Shown one piece after another: positions 19,930-27,272 of a DNA stretch of 39,933 bases (the stretch's first letter is position 1; each line of letters starts with the position of its first letter). The position numbers were made by a program, and so were the translations under genes. Where the stretch lies: positions 1-39,933 of the forward strand of contig NZ_BCRJ01000057.1 in assembly GCF_001552535.1 (NCBI RefSeq). Direction: 5' to 3'. The notes beneath the pieces are model-generated. The model worked only from the letters and a program-made list of their open reading frames with translations. It did no database searches and was not told where the DNA came from. This DNA is from Nocardioides jensenii JCM 1364 = NBRC 14755 (GTDB lineage: Bacteria > Actinomycetota > Actinomycetes > Propionibacteriales > Nocardioidaceae).

Positions 19930-20757
19930 TCAGGCGTACGACGGCGGCTCGGTCGTGCTGGGACTTGTGGGCGTCGTGCCGGGGTTGACGCCCGGGTCGG
20001 CCGGTGTGGTCGTGCCGGGGTCGGTGGTGCCGGGCTCGGGCTCCGGCACCGATCCGGGCCCTGCCGGGTCGGTGCCGGGGTCGACAGGCGACGGGGGTTC
20101 AGTGGTGCCCGGGTCGGGGAACGAGTCGCCCTGGGTCGGCGGTGGAGGCGGCGTGGTCGGGTCGCCCGGAGAGCTCGGCTGGGTCTCCGGCTCGGGCGTG
20201 CCAGCCGGCTCCGTCTCGGGCTCCGGAGGAGCGACCGTGTCGGAGGGCTGAGTCGAGCTGCTGTCGCTGGGCAGCTGCTCGCCGGACGGGTCGGAGCTCG
20301 CGTCCGTCGGTGGCTGGCCCGACTCCGTCGGTTGGGTGGACCCCGTGTCGTAGGACCCCGTGTCGGAAGGCTGCCCGGTGTCGGAGGGCGCAGTGTCAGA
20401 AGGCTGCCCGGCGTCGGAGGGCGCAGTGTCGGAGGGCTGCCCGGTGTCGGGGGACCCGGTGTCGGAGGGCGCAGTGTCAGAAGGCTGCCCGGCGTCGGGG
20501 GACCCGGTGTCGGAGGACGCAGTGTCGGAGGACGTGCTCTCAGAAGGCGCGGTGCCGATGTCGTCGTTCTGCCCGTCGAGTCCGTCCAGGCCGTCCTTGA
20601 CCTTGTCGACACCGGAGTCGATCTGCTCCGAGTACTTGCCGCCGGTCTTGTCGTCGATGAAGTCTCCGGCCTTGTCGGCGAAGTCACCGATCTGGTCGCC
20701 GAACTTGTCGACGGCCTCACTTGCCGTGCTGCCGAGGTTTCCTTGCTGCTCGCTCAC
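19930..20757 (-). CDS. MT0933-like protein with Ser/Thr/Asp/Pro-rich repeat tail
   Basis: A 275-residue protein. Residues 1-70 match MT0933-type antitoxin-like proteins (PF14013 group) with KAGDFIDDKTGGKYSEQIDSGVDKVKDGLDGLDGQNDDI. From residue 71 to the end is a low-complexity tail: first S-D-T-G/A-x-P-D-x-G-Q-P repeats, then Pro/Glu/Thr-rich sequence. No signal peptide or membrane segment. The head is a paralogue of the 67-residue protein encoded just upstream. Start: GTG, GGAGA about 9 nt before it. Function unknown. Confidence 0.7.
   Translation of the reverse strand: MSEQQGNLGSTASEAVDKFGDQIGDFADKAGDFIDDKTGGKYSEQIDSGVDKVKDGLDGLDGQNDDIGTAPSESTSSDTASSDTGSPDAGQPSDTAPSDTGSPDTGQPSDTAPSDAGQPSDTAPSDTGQPSDTGSYDTGSTQPTESGQPPTDASSDPSGEQLPSDSSSTQPSDTVAPPEPETEPAGTPEPETQPSSPGDPTTPPPPPTQGDSFPDPGTTEPPSPVDPGTDPAGPGSVPEPEPGTTDPGTTTPADPGVNPGTTPTSPSTTEPPSYA
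20350..20540. repeat. Coding tandem repeats of the tail region
   Basis: Short imperfect units (GTGTCGGAGGGCGCA, GTGTCAGAAGGCTGCCC and relatives on the plus strand) alternate. They encode S-D-T-A-P / S-D-T-G-Q-P repeats in the tail of the MT0933-like protein. Copy number probably varies between strains. Confidence 0.7.
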
Positions 20758-20843
20758 GCTGGACCATCTCCCGAGTGGAGGTCGGCGTCGGGGTGCTCCC
20801 GACTTGTCCTGACATTCAATCCACGAGTGCCCCGAAATTGTCA

Positions 20844-20874
20844 ACGGGTCCGATGCCGTTGGCAGCGGACCCGT
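20844..20874 (-). terminator. Hairpin terminator after the small MT0933-like gene
   Basis: ACGGGTCCG/CGGACCCGT (9 bp) with an inner TGCC/GGCA stem of 4 bp, one A-G mismatch between them. On the minus strand it is followed by a T-rich stretch (TTGACAATTTC). A second hairpin, CGATGTTC-AGCC-GAACATCG, lies at 20888-20907, nearer the gene. Confidence 0.6.
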
Positions 20875-20887
20875 CGAATCGTTCAGG

Positions 20888-20907
20888 CGATGTTCAGCCG
20901 AACATCG
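20888..20907 (-). terminator. Small hairpin next to the MT0933-like stop codon
   Basis: Perfect 8-bp arms with a 4-nt AGCC loop, 9 bp after the stop of the 67-residue gene. Probably cooperates with the hairpin at 20844-20874. Confidence 0.4.
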
Positions 20908-20916
20908 GCACGAGCA

Positions 20917-21120
20917 TCACTTGATGTCGTCGTTCTTTCCGTCCAGGCCGTCGAGCGCGTCCTTGGCCTTGTCGACAGCGGCGTCGCCCTTGTCGCCGAG
21001 CTTGCCACCGGTCTTGTCGTCGATGAAGTCCTTGGCCTTGTCGAGACCGTCGGAGAGCTTGTCACCGTGCTGGTCGACTGCGTCGGCCGCCTTGCCCTTG
21101 AGCTTGTCGAGGAAACCCAT
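20917..21120 (-). CDS. MT0933-like small protein (Rv0909-type)
   Basis: A 67-residue helical charged protein, MGFLDKLKGKAADAV then DKAKDFIDDKTGGKLGD and DALDGLDGKNDDIK, typical of the actinobacterial MT0933/Rv0909 antitoxin-like family. GGAG lies 6 nt before this ATG; an ATG four codons earlier is less likely. No toxin gene is adjacent. Its downstream neighbour repeats the domain and adds a long tail. Toxin-antitoxin activity is family hearsay and not supported by context here. Confidence 0.8.
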   Translation of the reverse strand: MGFLDKLKGKAADAVDQHGDKLSDGLDKAKDFIDDKTGGKLGDKGDAAVDKAKDALDGLDGKNDDIK

Positions 21121-21192
21121 GTTCTGCTCCATTCGATTGCAGTGGCCGCACTTGCCGCGACCCGAGAGGCATACGTTTGAAAGAGTAGTCCC

Positions 21193-22110
21193 ATGTCGGC
21201 CGCCATCTCACTCCCCGTGGTCGCGGTCGTGGGCGCGACCGCGGCCGGCAAGACCGGACTCTCCCTTGACCTGGCGCAGGGACTGGGCGGGGAGGTGGTC
21301 AACACCGACGCCATGCAGGTCTATCGCGGCATGGACATCGGCACCGCCAAGCTTCCGTACGACGAACGTCGGGGCATCCCGCATCATCTCCTGGACTTCC
21401 TCGACATCGATCAGGTTGCCACCGTCGCCGACTTCCAACGGCTGGCCCGCGACACGATCGACGACCTGCGAGCGGGTGGCGTCGTGCCTGTGCTGGTCGG
21501 TGGTTCTGCGCTCTACACCAGGTCGATCCTCGACAGGTTCGAGTTCCCCGGCACCGACCCCGCCGTACGGCGAGAGTTGGAGGGGGTGCTCGAGGCCGAA
21601 GGATCCGGGGCACTCCACAAGCAGCTCCAGGAGCTCGATCCCCGAGCCGCACAGGGGATCGGGCCCGCGAACGGTCGCCGGATCGTGCGGGCCCTCGAGG
21701 TCATTCGCCTCACGGGGAAGCCCTACGGCTCCGGCTTGCCGCGACTGACCTACGAGGTCGAGGGCGCGCACCAGATCGGAGTCGACATCGACCGGCCCAC
21801 CCTGGACGCGCGCATCGCGCACCGCGTGGACCAGATGTTCGAGGCAGGCTTCGTCGACGAGGTCGCGGCACTGTGCGAGCGCGGCCTGCGCGACGCCGTC
21901 ACCGCCTCACGGGCGATCGGGTATCCCGACGTGATCCGGCACCTGGACGGTGAGCTGAGCCTCGAGCAGGCGAAGGAGGCCACCAAGGCCGCCACCCGGC
22001 GCTTCGCGCGCCGGCAGGACGGCTGGTTCCGCAAGGACCCGCGAGTCACGTGGCTGACGTGGAACGACCCGGAACTGGTCGAGAAAGCACTCGCCGCGAT
22101 CGGGCGCTGA
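21193..22110 (+). CDS. miaA: tRNA dimethylallyltransferase MiaA
   Basis: A 305-residue enzyme that prenylates A37 of tRNAs reading U-starting codons, giving the substrate of MiaB. P-loop VVGATAAGKTGLSL near residue 11; NTDAMQVYRGMDIGTAKL with the catalytic Asp; GGSALYTRSILDRFEFPGTDP; and a C-terminal RRFARRQDGWFRKDPRVTWL RNA-binding segment. Divergent from the MT0933-like gene. miaA is unlinked from miaB here by about 3.4 kb of accessory DNA. Confidence 0.95.
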   Translation: MSAAISLPVVAVVGATAAGKTGLSLDLAQGLGGEVVNTDAMQVYRGMDIGTAKLPYDERRGIPHHLLDFLDIDQVATVADFQRLARDTIDDLRAGGVVPVLVGGSALYTRSILDRFEFPGTDPAVRRELEGVLEAEGSGALHKQLQELDPRAAQGIGPANGRRIVRALEVIRLTGKPYGSGLPRLTYEVEGAHQIGVDIDRPTLDARIAHRVDQMFEAGFVDEVAALCERGLRDAVTASRAIGYPDVIRHLDGELSLEQAKEATKAATRRFARRQDGWFRKDPRVTWLTWNDPELVEKALAAIGR

Positions 22111-22125
22111 GGGCAGACTGGGCGC

Positions 22126-22650
22126 ATGGTCACCCAGTACTACACGGCATGCAGTCTCGACGGGTTCATCGCGACCGAGGAGAACTCGCTCGACTGGCTG
22201 CTCAAGCAGGACATCGACATGGAGGGCCCGATGGCCTATCCGGCGTTCGGCGCGGAGAAGGGCGCCCTGGTGATGGGCGCGACGACGTACGAATGGGTCG
22301 TCGGCAACCACGACACGTGGGACTACCTCAGCCCGACGTGGGTCTTCACCCACCGCGAGCTGCCACCGAAGAACGGTGGCGGCGACGTGCACTTCACCCA
22401 GGCCGACGTACGCGAGGTGCACGCGGAGATGACCGAGGTCGCGGCCGGCAGGAACATCTGGCTGGTCGGCGGGGGCGACCTGGTGGGGCAGTTCGCGGAC
22501 GCCGGACTGCTCGACGAGGTCTGGGTGCAGTACGCGCCGGTCACCCTCGGCGCGGGCGCGCCGCTGCTGCCCAGGGCCCTCGACCTCGAGCTGCTCGAAG
22601 TCGCGCAGAACCGGGCGTTCATGTGCGGGCGCTACCGCGTCGTGCAGTGA
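22126..22650 (+). CDS. RibD C-terminal/dihydrofolate-reductase-like protein
   Basis: A 174-residue protein of the RibD-C/DHFR-fold superfamily: YYTACSLDGFIATEENSLDWLL at the N-terminus, MGATTYEWVV in the middle and NIWLVGGGDLVGQFADAGLLDEVWV, the nucleotide-binding GGG. True riboflavin function is unlikely for the free-standing form; substrate unknown. Lies 15 bp after miaA, likely co-transcribed. Confidence 0.8.
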   Translation: MVTQYYTACSLDGFIATEENSLDWLLKQDIDMEGPMAYPAFGAEKGALVMGATTYEWVVGNHDTWDYLSPTWVFTHRELPPKNGGGDVHFTQADVREVHAEMTEVAAGRNIWLVGGGDLVGQFADAGLLDEVWVQYAPVTLGAGAPLLPRALDLELLEVAQNRAFMCGRYRVVQ

Positions 22651-22688
22651 TGGGATGTGCGCGATGGGATCTGCGCGATGGGATGATG
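22647..22688 (+). repeat. Three 14-bp tandem repeats in front of dapF
   Basis: Units GTGATGGGATGTGC, GCGATGGGATCTGC and GCGATGGGATGATG run from the end of the RibD-like gene to the dapF start. The last unit contains a GATGAT hexamer 6 nt before the dapF GTG that may serve as a -10. Confidence 0.55.
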
Positions 22689-22693
22689 GCCCG

Positions 22694-23536
22694 GTGACTG
22701 ACACCGCCTTCGTGAAGGGGCACGGCACCGAGAACGATTTCGTGCTGTTGCCCGACGCCAACGGACAGCTCGATCTCACCGCCGAGCGGGCCGCGCGCCT
22801 GTGCGACCGCCGCGCCGGCATCGGCGGCGACGGCGTGATCCGGGTGGTGCGCACCGACGCGACCGACGACCCGGCCGCGATCGCCGCACGAGGCGAGGCG
22901 CGCTGGTTCATGGACTACCGCAACTCCGACGGCTCCGTCTCCGAGATGTGCGGCAACGGCATCCGCGTCTTCGCGCTCTACCTCGCCACCCACGCCTCGA
23001 TCGATCCGCGCGACCCACTGAAGGTGGCCACCCGCGACGGCGTCAAGACGATCACGTTCTCGGCCACCGACGACGGCGACGTCGCGATCACCGTCGACAT
23101 GGGCTCCCCGAGGACCGGTCAGGAGTCCAAGGTCAGCGTCGGCGACCGCACCTGGGCCGCGGTCAGCGTCGACATGGGCAATCCGCACGCGGTGACGTTC
23201 GTCGAGTCGCTCGAGGACGCCGGCTCACTCCTCGAGGCACCCTCGATCGACGGATCGGTCTATCCGGAGGGCGCCAACGTCGAGTTCGTCGTACGCCGTG
23301 GCGACCAGCACGTGGCCATGCGGGTGCACGAGCGCGGCTCGGGGGAGACCCGGTCGTGTGGCACCGGTGCGTGTGCGGTGATGGTCGCCAGCGCGATCGC
23401 GGACGGCGCCGATCGCGGTACGCCGTACGTCGTGGACGTTCCGGGTGGCTCCCTGTCGATCACGTGGACCGAGGACGACCGGGTCCTGATGACCGGCCCG
23501 GCGAGACTCGTCGCGGAGGGCGTCACCACGCTCTAG
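22694..23536 (+). CDS. dapF: Diaminopimelate epimerase DapF
   Basis: DapF converts LL- to meso-diaminopimelate for lysine and peptidoglycan synthesis. The 280-residue protein has KGHGTENDFVLLPD at the N-terminus, the first catalytic Cys in SVSEMCGNGIRVF near residue 94 and the second in RSCGTGACAVMVA near 222. The GTG is chosen because the family starts there with GATGAT 6 nt before it; an in-frame ATG at 22655 adds 13 non-family residues. Confidence 0.95.
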   Translation: MTDTAFVKGHGTENDFVLLPDANGQLDLTAERAARLCDRRAGIGGDGVIRVVRTDATDDPAAIAARGEARWFMDYRNSDGSVSEMCGNGIRVFALYLATHASIDPRDPLKVATRDGVKTITFSATDDGDVAITVDMGSPRTGQESKVSVGDRTWAAVSVDMGNPHAVTFVESLEDAGSLLEAPSIDGSVYPEGANVEFVVRRGDQHVAMRVHERGSGETRSCGTGACAVMVASAIADGADRGTPYVVDVPGGSLSITWTEDDRVLMTGPARLVAEGVTTL

Positions 23537-23539
23537 CAT
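23534..23539 (+). promoter_or_regulatory. -10 element of leaderless SDR gene
   Basis: TAGCAT overlaps the dapF stop and is 7 nt before the SDR ATG. No Shine-Dalgarno is seen. Confidence 0.4.
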
Positions 23540-23546
23540 CGCCTGC

Positions 23547-24323
23547 ATGGATATCAGCGGAGCAAGCGCAATCGTCACCGGCGGAGCCTCGGGCATCGGC
23601 GCGGCCGTCGTACGACAACTGGCAGCCAAGGGCGCCAAGGTCATCGTCGCCGACCTGCAGGCCGACAAGGGTCAGGCCCTGGCCGACGAGGTGGGCGGCG
23701 CCTTCGTGGCGGTCGACGTCACCGACACCGAGCAGATCAAGCAGGCGGTCGATGCCGCCGGAGAGCTCGGGCCGCTGCGCGTGCTGGTGAACTCCGCCGG
23801 CATCGGTTGGGCGCAGCGCACCATCGGCCGCGACGGCGAGTTCGACTCCGCCCACGATCTCGGGGCGTTCAGCAAGGTGATCGCGATCAACCTGATCGGC
23901 AGCTTCGACGCACTGCGGCTGGCCGCGACCGCGATGAGCCGCAACGAGCCCGACGACGACGGTCAGCGCGGCGTCGTGGTCAACATGGCCTCGGTGGCCG
24001 CGTTCGACGGCCAGATCGGGCAGGCGTCGTACAGCGCCTCCAAGGGCGGCATCGTCGGCATGACCCTGCCGATCGCCCGCGACCTCTCCTCGTCCGGCAT
24101 CCGGGTCAACACCGTGGCACCCGGCCTGATCGACACCCCGATCTACGGCGAGGGGCCCGACTCCGAGGCGTTCAAGGCCAAGCTCGGCGAGAGCGTGCTG
24201 TTCCCCAAGCGGCTCGGTGTGCCGGACGAGCTGGCCAGCATGGTCGTCGAGTGCGTCACGAACTCCTACCTGAACGGCGAGGTCATCCGCGTCGACGGTG
24301 GGATCCGGATGCCTCCCAAGTGA
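23547..24323 (+). CDS. Short-chain dehydrogenase/reductase
   Basis: A 258-residue SDR oxidoreductase: cofactor motif TGGASGIG near residue 13, an acidic residue after the second strand (VADLQ) favouring NAD, NSAGIG, and the catalytic SVAAFDGQIGQASYSASK (Ser, Tyr-x-x-x-Lys). Most like 3-hydroxyacyl-CoA dehydrogenase type II (HSD10-like) proteins. Stop overlaps the ATG of the SecD-head lipoprotein (TGATG). Confidence 0.9.
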   Translation: MDISGASAIVTGGASGIGAAVVRQLAAKGAKVIVADLQADKGQALADEVGGAFVAVDVTDTEQIKQAVDAAGELGPLRVLVNSAGIGWAQRTIGRDGEFDSAHDLGAFSKVIAINLIGSFDALRLAATAMSRNEPDDDGQRGVVVNMASVAAFDGQIGQASYSASKGGIVGMTLPIARDLSSSGIRVNTVAPGLIDTPIYGEGPDSEAFKAKLGESVLFPKRLGVPDELASMVVECVTNSYLNGEVIRVDGGIRMPPK

Positions 24324-24862
24324 TGCGCCGTCTCGGGACCTGCCTCGGCGTGCTGCTGCTCGTCGTATTCACGGGCTGCAACGACGACGACAGCGACGAC
24401 CGCGCGAAGGTCTCGAGCTCGGCGGCCGCGAAGCCGGCAAAGCTGAGCATCCATCCGGTGGTCGGGATCGCACCCGGAGTCAATGCCGAGCCGAGCCGCC
24501 CGGGCGGCGTCGTGCTCGAGGACCCGGACCGCAAGCAGGTCCTCGAGCTGGGCCCTCCGGAGCTGGTCGCGAGCGACATCTCGAGCGCCAGGGCGGAGAT
24601 TCCGGACAACTCCGTGGACTGGCTGATCATGCTCGACTTCAACCACCAGGGCGACCAGAAGTTCGGCGAGCTCACTGCCGCGGCGGCCTGCGCCGAACCT
24701 CCTGCGAACCAGATCGCGATCGTGATCGACGACGAGATCGTCTCGGCTCCCGTCGTCCAGGTCGAGTGCGGGAAGCAGCTCGACGACGGCACCCAGATCA
24801 GCGGCGGTTTCACCGAGGAATCGGCCGAGGAGCTCGCGGAGCGCATCAACCGCGGCCGCTGA
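24323..24862 (+). CDS. Lipoprotein resembling the SecD periplasmic head domain
   Basis: A 179-residue lipoprotein: signal with lipobox FTGC (Cys19), a short Asp-rich linker, then residues 40-178 aligning throughout with residues about 111-249 of the SecDF protein encoded 2.4 kb downstream. Shared stretches: LS-HPVVG, a NSV-W block, KFG/AFG-L-A-AAC, IAIV-D and GT-ISGGF with A-LA-I after it. There are no further membrane segments, so it would display the head alone on the outer face of the membrane. It overlaps the SDR stop. Function is unknown; the resemblance is seen directly. Confidence 0.8.
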   Translation: MRRLGTCLGVLLLVVFTGCNDDDSDDRAKVSSSAAAKPAKLSIHPVVGIAPGVNAEPSRPGGVVLEDPDRKQVLELGPPELVASDISSARAEIPDNSVDWLIMLDFNHQGDQKFGELTAAAACAEPPANQIAIVIDDEIVSAPVVQVECGKQLDDGTQISGGFTEESAEELAERINRGR

Positions 24863-24924
24863 GCGGGCACCGGAACTGAAACTCGCTCGCACGGCGCCCG
24901 GGAGCGGCCTACTCTTGAAGGCAT

Positions 24925-26433
24925 ATGACGAACGCATCTGAAGACTTCTCCCTCGACGCCGAGCTCGCCGAGACCGAGGCCTGGGACGACGACGACTTCG
25001 AGTCCGGCTACGCCGATGACGCGGCCGCCGAGGTCGTCTCCCCGGACGGTCCCGACCCCGAAGAGCTGACCACCGGCGAGCAGGACCTGGCCGAGCGGCA
25101 CGCGCTGCGCCGGGTCGCCGGGCTGCGCACCGAGCTCGAGGACATCACCGAGGTCGAATACCGCCAGCTCCGCCTCGAGCGGGTCGTGCTGGTCGGGGTC
25201 TGGACCGAGGGCAGCATCGAGGACGCCGAGAACTCGATGGCCGAGCTCGCGCTGCTTGCCGAGACCGCCGGCTCCGAGGTGCTCGACGCGATCTACCAGC
25301 GCCGCCAGAAGCCCGACCCCGCCACCTACATCGGCCGCGGCAAGGTCGACGGGCTGCGCGAGATCGTGGCCGCGACCGGCGCCGACACCGTGATCCTCGA
25401 CGGCGACCTGGCGCCCAGCCAGCTGCGCAACCTCGAGGACAAGCTCAAGGTCAAGGCGATCGACCGCACCGCGCTGATCCTCGACATCTTCGCCCAGCAT
25501 GCGAAGTCCCGCGAAGGCCAGGCCCAGGTCGAGCTGGCCCAGCTCAGCTACATGAAGCAGCGCCTGCGTGGGTGGGGTGGCAACCTCTCCCGCCAGGCCG
25601 GTGGCCGGGTCGGCGCAGACGGCGGCGGCATCGGTGGCCGTGGCCCCGGTGAGACCAAGATCGAGACCGACCGGCGACGCATCAACACCAAGATCGCCAA
25701 GCTCCGCCGCGAGCTGAAGGCAATGAAGGGCACCCGCGACACCAAGCGCGCCGAGCGCCAGCGCCACGCCATCCCGTCGGTGGCGATCGCCGGCTACACC
25801 AACGCCGGCAAGTCCTCGCTGCTCAACAAGCTCACCGACGCCGGTGTACTCGTCGAGGACTCGCTCTTCGCCACCCTCGACCCGACCACGCGTCGTACGA
25901 CGACCGCCGACGGCCGCATCTACACGATGAGCGACACCGTCGGCTTCGTGCGCCACCTGCCGCACCAGCTCGTCGAGGCGTTCCGCTCGACGCTGGAGGA
26001 GGTCGCGGACGCCGACCTGATCCTGCACGTGGTCGACGGGTCCCACCCCGACCCCGAGGGTCAGATCGCCGCGGTGCGCGAGGTGCTGGCCGACATCGAG
26101 GCCAGCAAGGTGCCCGAGTTGATCGTGATCAACAAGGCCGACGCGGCCGACCCGATGGTGCTGGCCCGGTTGCGTGCCCGTGAGCCGCACTCGGTGGTGG
26201 TCAGTGCGAAGACCGGCGAGGGCATCACCGAGGCGCTGGCCCTGGTCGAGTCCGAGCTGCCCCGTCCCGGCGTCGAGTTCAACGCGTTGCTGCCCTACGA
26301 GCGCGGAGACCTGATCAACCGGCTGCACCAACGCGGCGAGATCGAGTCGCTCGAGCACACCGCTGAGGGCACCCTGGTCAGAGGCCGCGCGCACGAAGAC
26401 CTCGCCGGCGAGCTCGCGGCGTACGCCGTCTGA
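24925..26433 (+). CDS. hflX: GTPase HflX
   Basis: A 502-residue ribosome-associated GTPase that splits stalled or hibernating ribosomes. The first 55 residues are acidic and unconserved; the HflX N-terminal domain has DPATYIGRGKVDGL, followed by GGRVGADGGGIGGRGPGETKIE, a helical segment, then G motifs GYTNAGKSS, a TT-R-TT switch, DTVGF and NKAD. TACTCT is 9 nt upstream of the ATG. Confidence 0.95.
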   Translation: MTNASEDFSLDAELAETEAWDDDDFESGYADDAAAEVVSPDGPDPEELTTGEQDLAERHALRRVAGLRTELEDITEVEYRQLRLERVVLVGVWTEGSIEDAENSMAELALLAETAGSEVLDAIYQRRQKPDPATYIGRGKVDGLREIVAATGADTVILDGDLAPSQLRNLEDKLKVKAIDRTALILDIFAQHAKSREGQAQVELAQLSYMKQRLRGWGGNLSRQAGGRVGADGGGIGGRGPGETKIETDRRRINTKIAKLRRELKAMKGTRDTKRAERQRHAIPSVAIAGYTNAGKSSLLNKLTDAGVLVEDSLFATLDPTTRRTTTADGRIYTMSDTVGFVRHLPHQLVEAFRSTLEEVADADLILHVVDGSHPDPEGQIAAVREVLADIEASKVPELIVINKADAADPMVLARLRAREPHSVVVSAKTGEGITEALALVESELPRPGVEFNALLPYERGDLINRLHQRGEIESLEHTAEGTLVRGRAHEDLAGELAAYAV

Positions 26434-26471
26434 TTGGGAGAACCCGTCGCGGGTCGAGGACAATGGGGGAC

Positions 26472-27170
26472 GTGGGGATCTCGGTGGGGACGAGCCGTTC
26501 GGGCTCGCGGTGGCCGGCGCGCATCGGCGTGCTGCTCGTGTTGGTGCTGGCGTCGGCGTTGAGCTATGCCGTGTTCGAACGCGCCACCAGTGAGGACCTC
26601 TCACGATGCCAGCGCTTCGCTCTGGAGTCGAAGGAACGGCAGGTGATCGTCACCGGCGCCGGTCGGCGGATCGTGGTGATCGGCGACTCCTACTCCGCCG
26701 GTCTCGGCCTGGACGACCCGGCGCGCTCCTGGCCGCGTGAGCTGACCGGCGAGGTGCACGTCTTCGGCTTCTCCGGCTCAGGCTTCGGGGAGGACGCCAG
26801 CCCCTGCGGTCGCGTCTCGTACGACGACCGTGCGGCGCGGGCCACACGCGGAGGAGCCGATCTGGTGGTGCTCCAGGGTGGGTTGAACGACGTGTTCTCG
26901 AGCGAGGCGCAGCTGCGGGACGGCGTACGCCGGGTGCTGGAACGCCTGCACGCGCTGCACGTGGTCGTGGTCGGGCCGGTCCCGGCGCCTCGTCGGATGC
27001 CGGGAGCCACCAAGGTCGACACGGTCCTGGCGCAGGAGTGCGAGCGGGCCGGGGTCGACTACATCTCGATGATCGACCTCCCACTCGACTATCTCGAGGG
27101 CGACCTGCACCTGACCCAGGCCGGGCACCGTGCGTTCGGCGCCGCCGTGGCGACCGCCCTCACGGAGTAA
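26472..27170 (+). CDS. SGNH/GDSL hydrolase, membrane-anchored or secreted
   Basis: A 232-residue esterase-like protein: an N-terminal hydrophobic anchor (about 18-36), then block I VVIGDSYSAGLG with the nucleophile Ser, GGLND in block III, and the C-terminal DLHLTQAGH with the catalytic Asp-His. Substrate unknown. The GTG is chosen because GACAAT lies 7 nt upstream; an ATG three codons earlier is alternative. Confidence 0.82.
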   Translation: MGISVGTSRSGSRWPARIGVLLVLVLASALSYAVFERATSEDLSRCQRFALESKERQVIVTGAGRRIVVIGDSYSAGLGLDDPARSWPRELTGEVHVFGFSGSGFGEDASPCGRVSYDDRAARATRGGADLVVLQGGLNDVFSSEAQLRDGVRRVLERLHALHVVVVGPVPAPRRMPGATKVDTVLAQECERAGVDYISMIDLPLDYLEGDLHLTQAGHRAFGAAVATALTE

Positions 27171-27178
27171 CGCGGCAC

Positions 27179-27228
27179 CCACGGGATCGTCAGGGACGAT
27201 CCGGAATCCGCCACGGGATCGTCAGGGA
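27179..27228 (+). repeat. Duplicated 18-bp motif upstream of secDF
   Basis: CCACGGGATCGTCAGGGA occurs at 27179-27196 and again at 27211-27228, identical. The first is part of a perfect 8-bp hairpin GGATCGTC-AGG-GACGATCC (27184-27202). Centres are 32 bp apart, three helical turns, a layout that suits cooperative protein binding before secDF. Confidence 0.6.
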
Positions 27229-27272
27229 GTATCGGTGGCCCGATTCGTGGCGACTTGGAGGTGTGGGGGAAG

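Noticed and set aside
20350..20540. Repeats that could suggest a CRISPR array
   Set aside because: Units are short, imperfect, contiguous and in frame; they encode a low-complexity protein tail and have no spacers.
20917..21120. Classical toxin-antitoxin module
   Set aside because: MT0933-like proteins are called antitoxin-like, but no toxin-sized gene is adjacent on either side.
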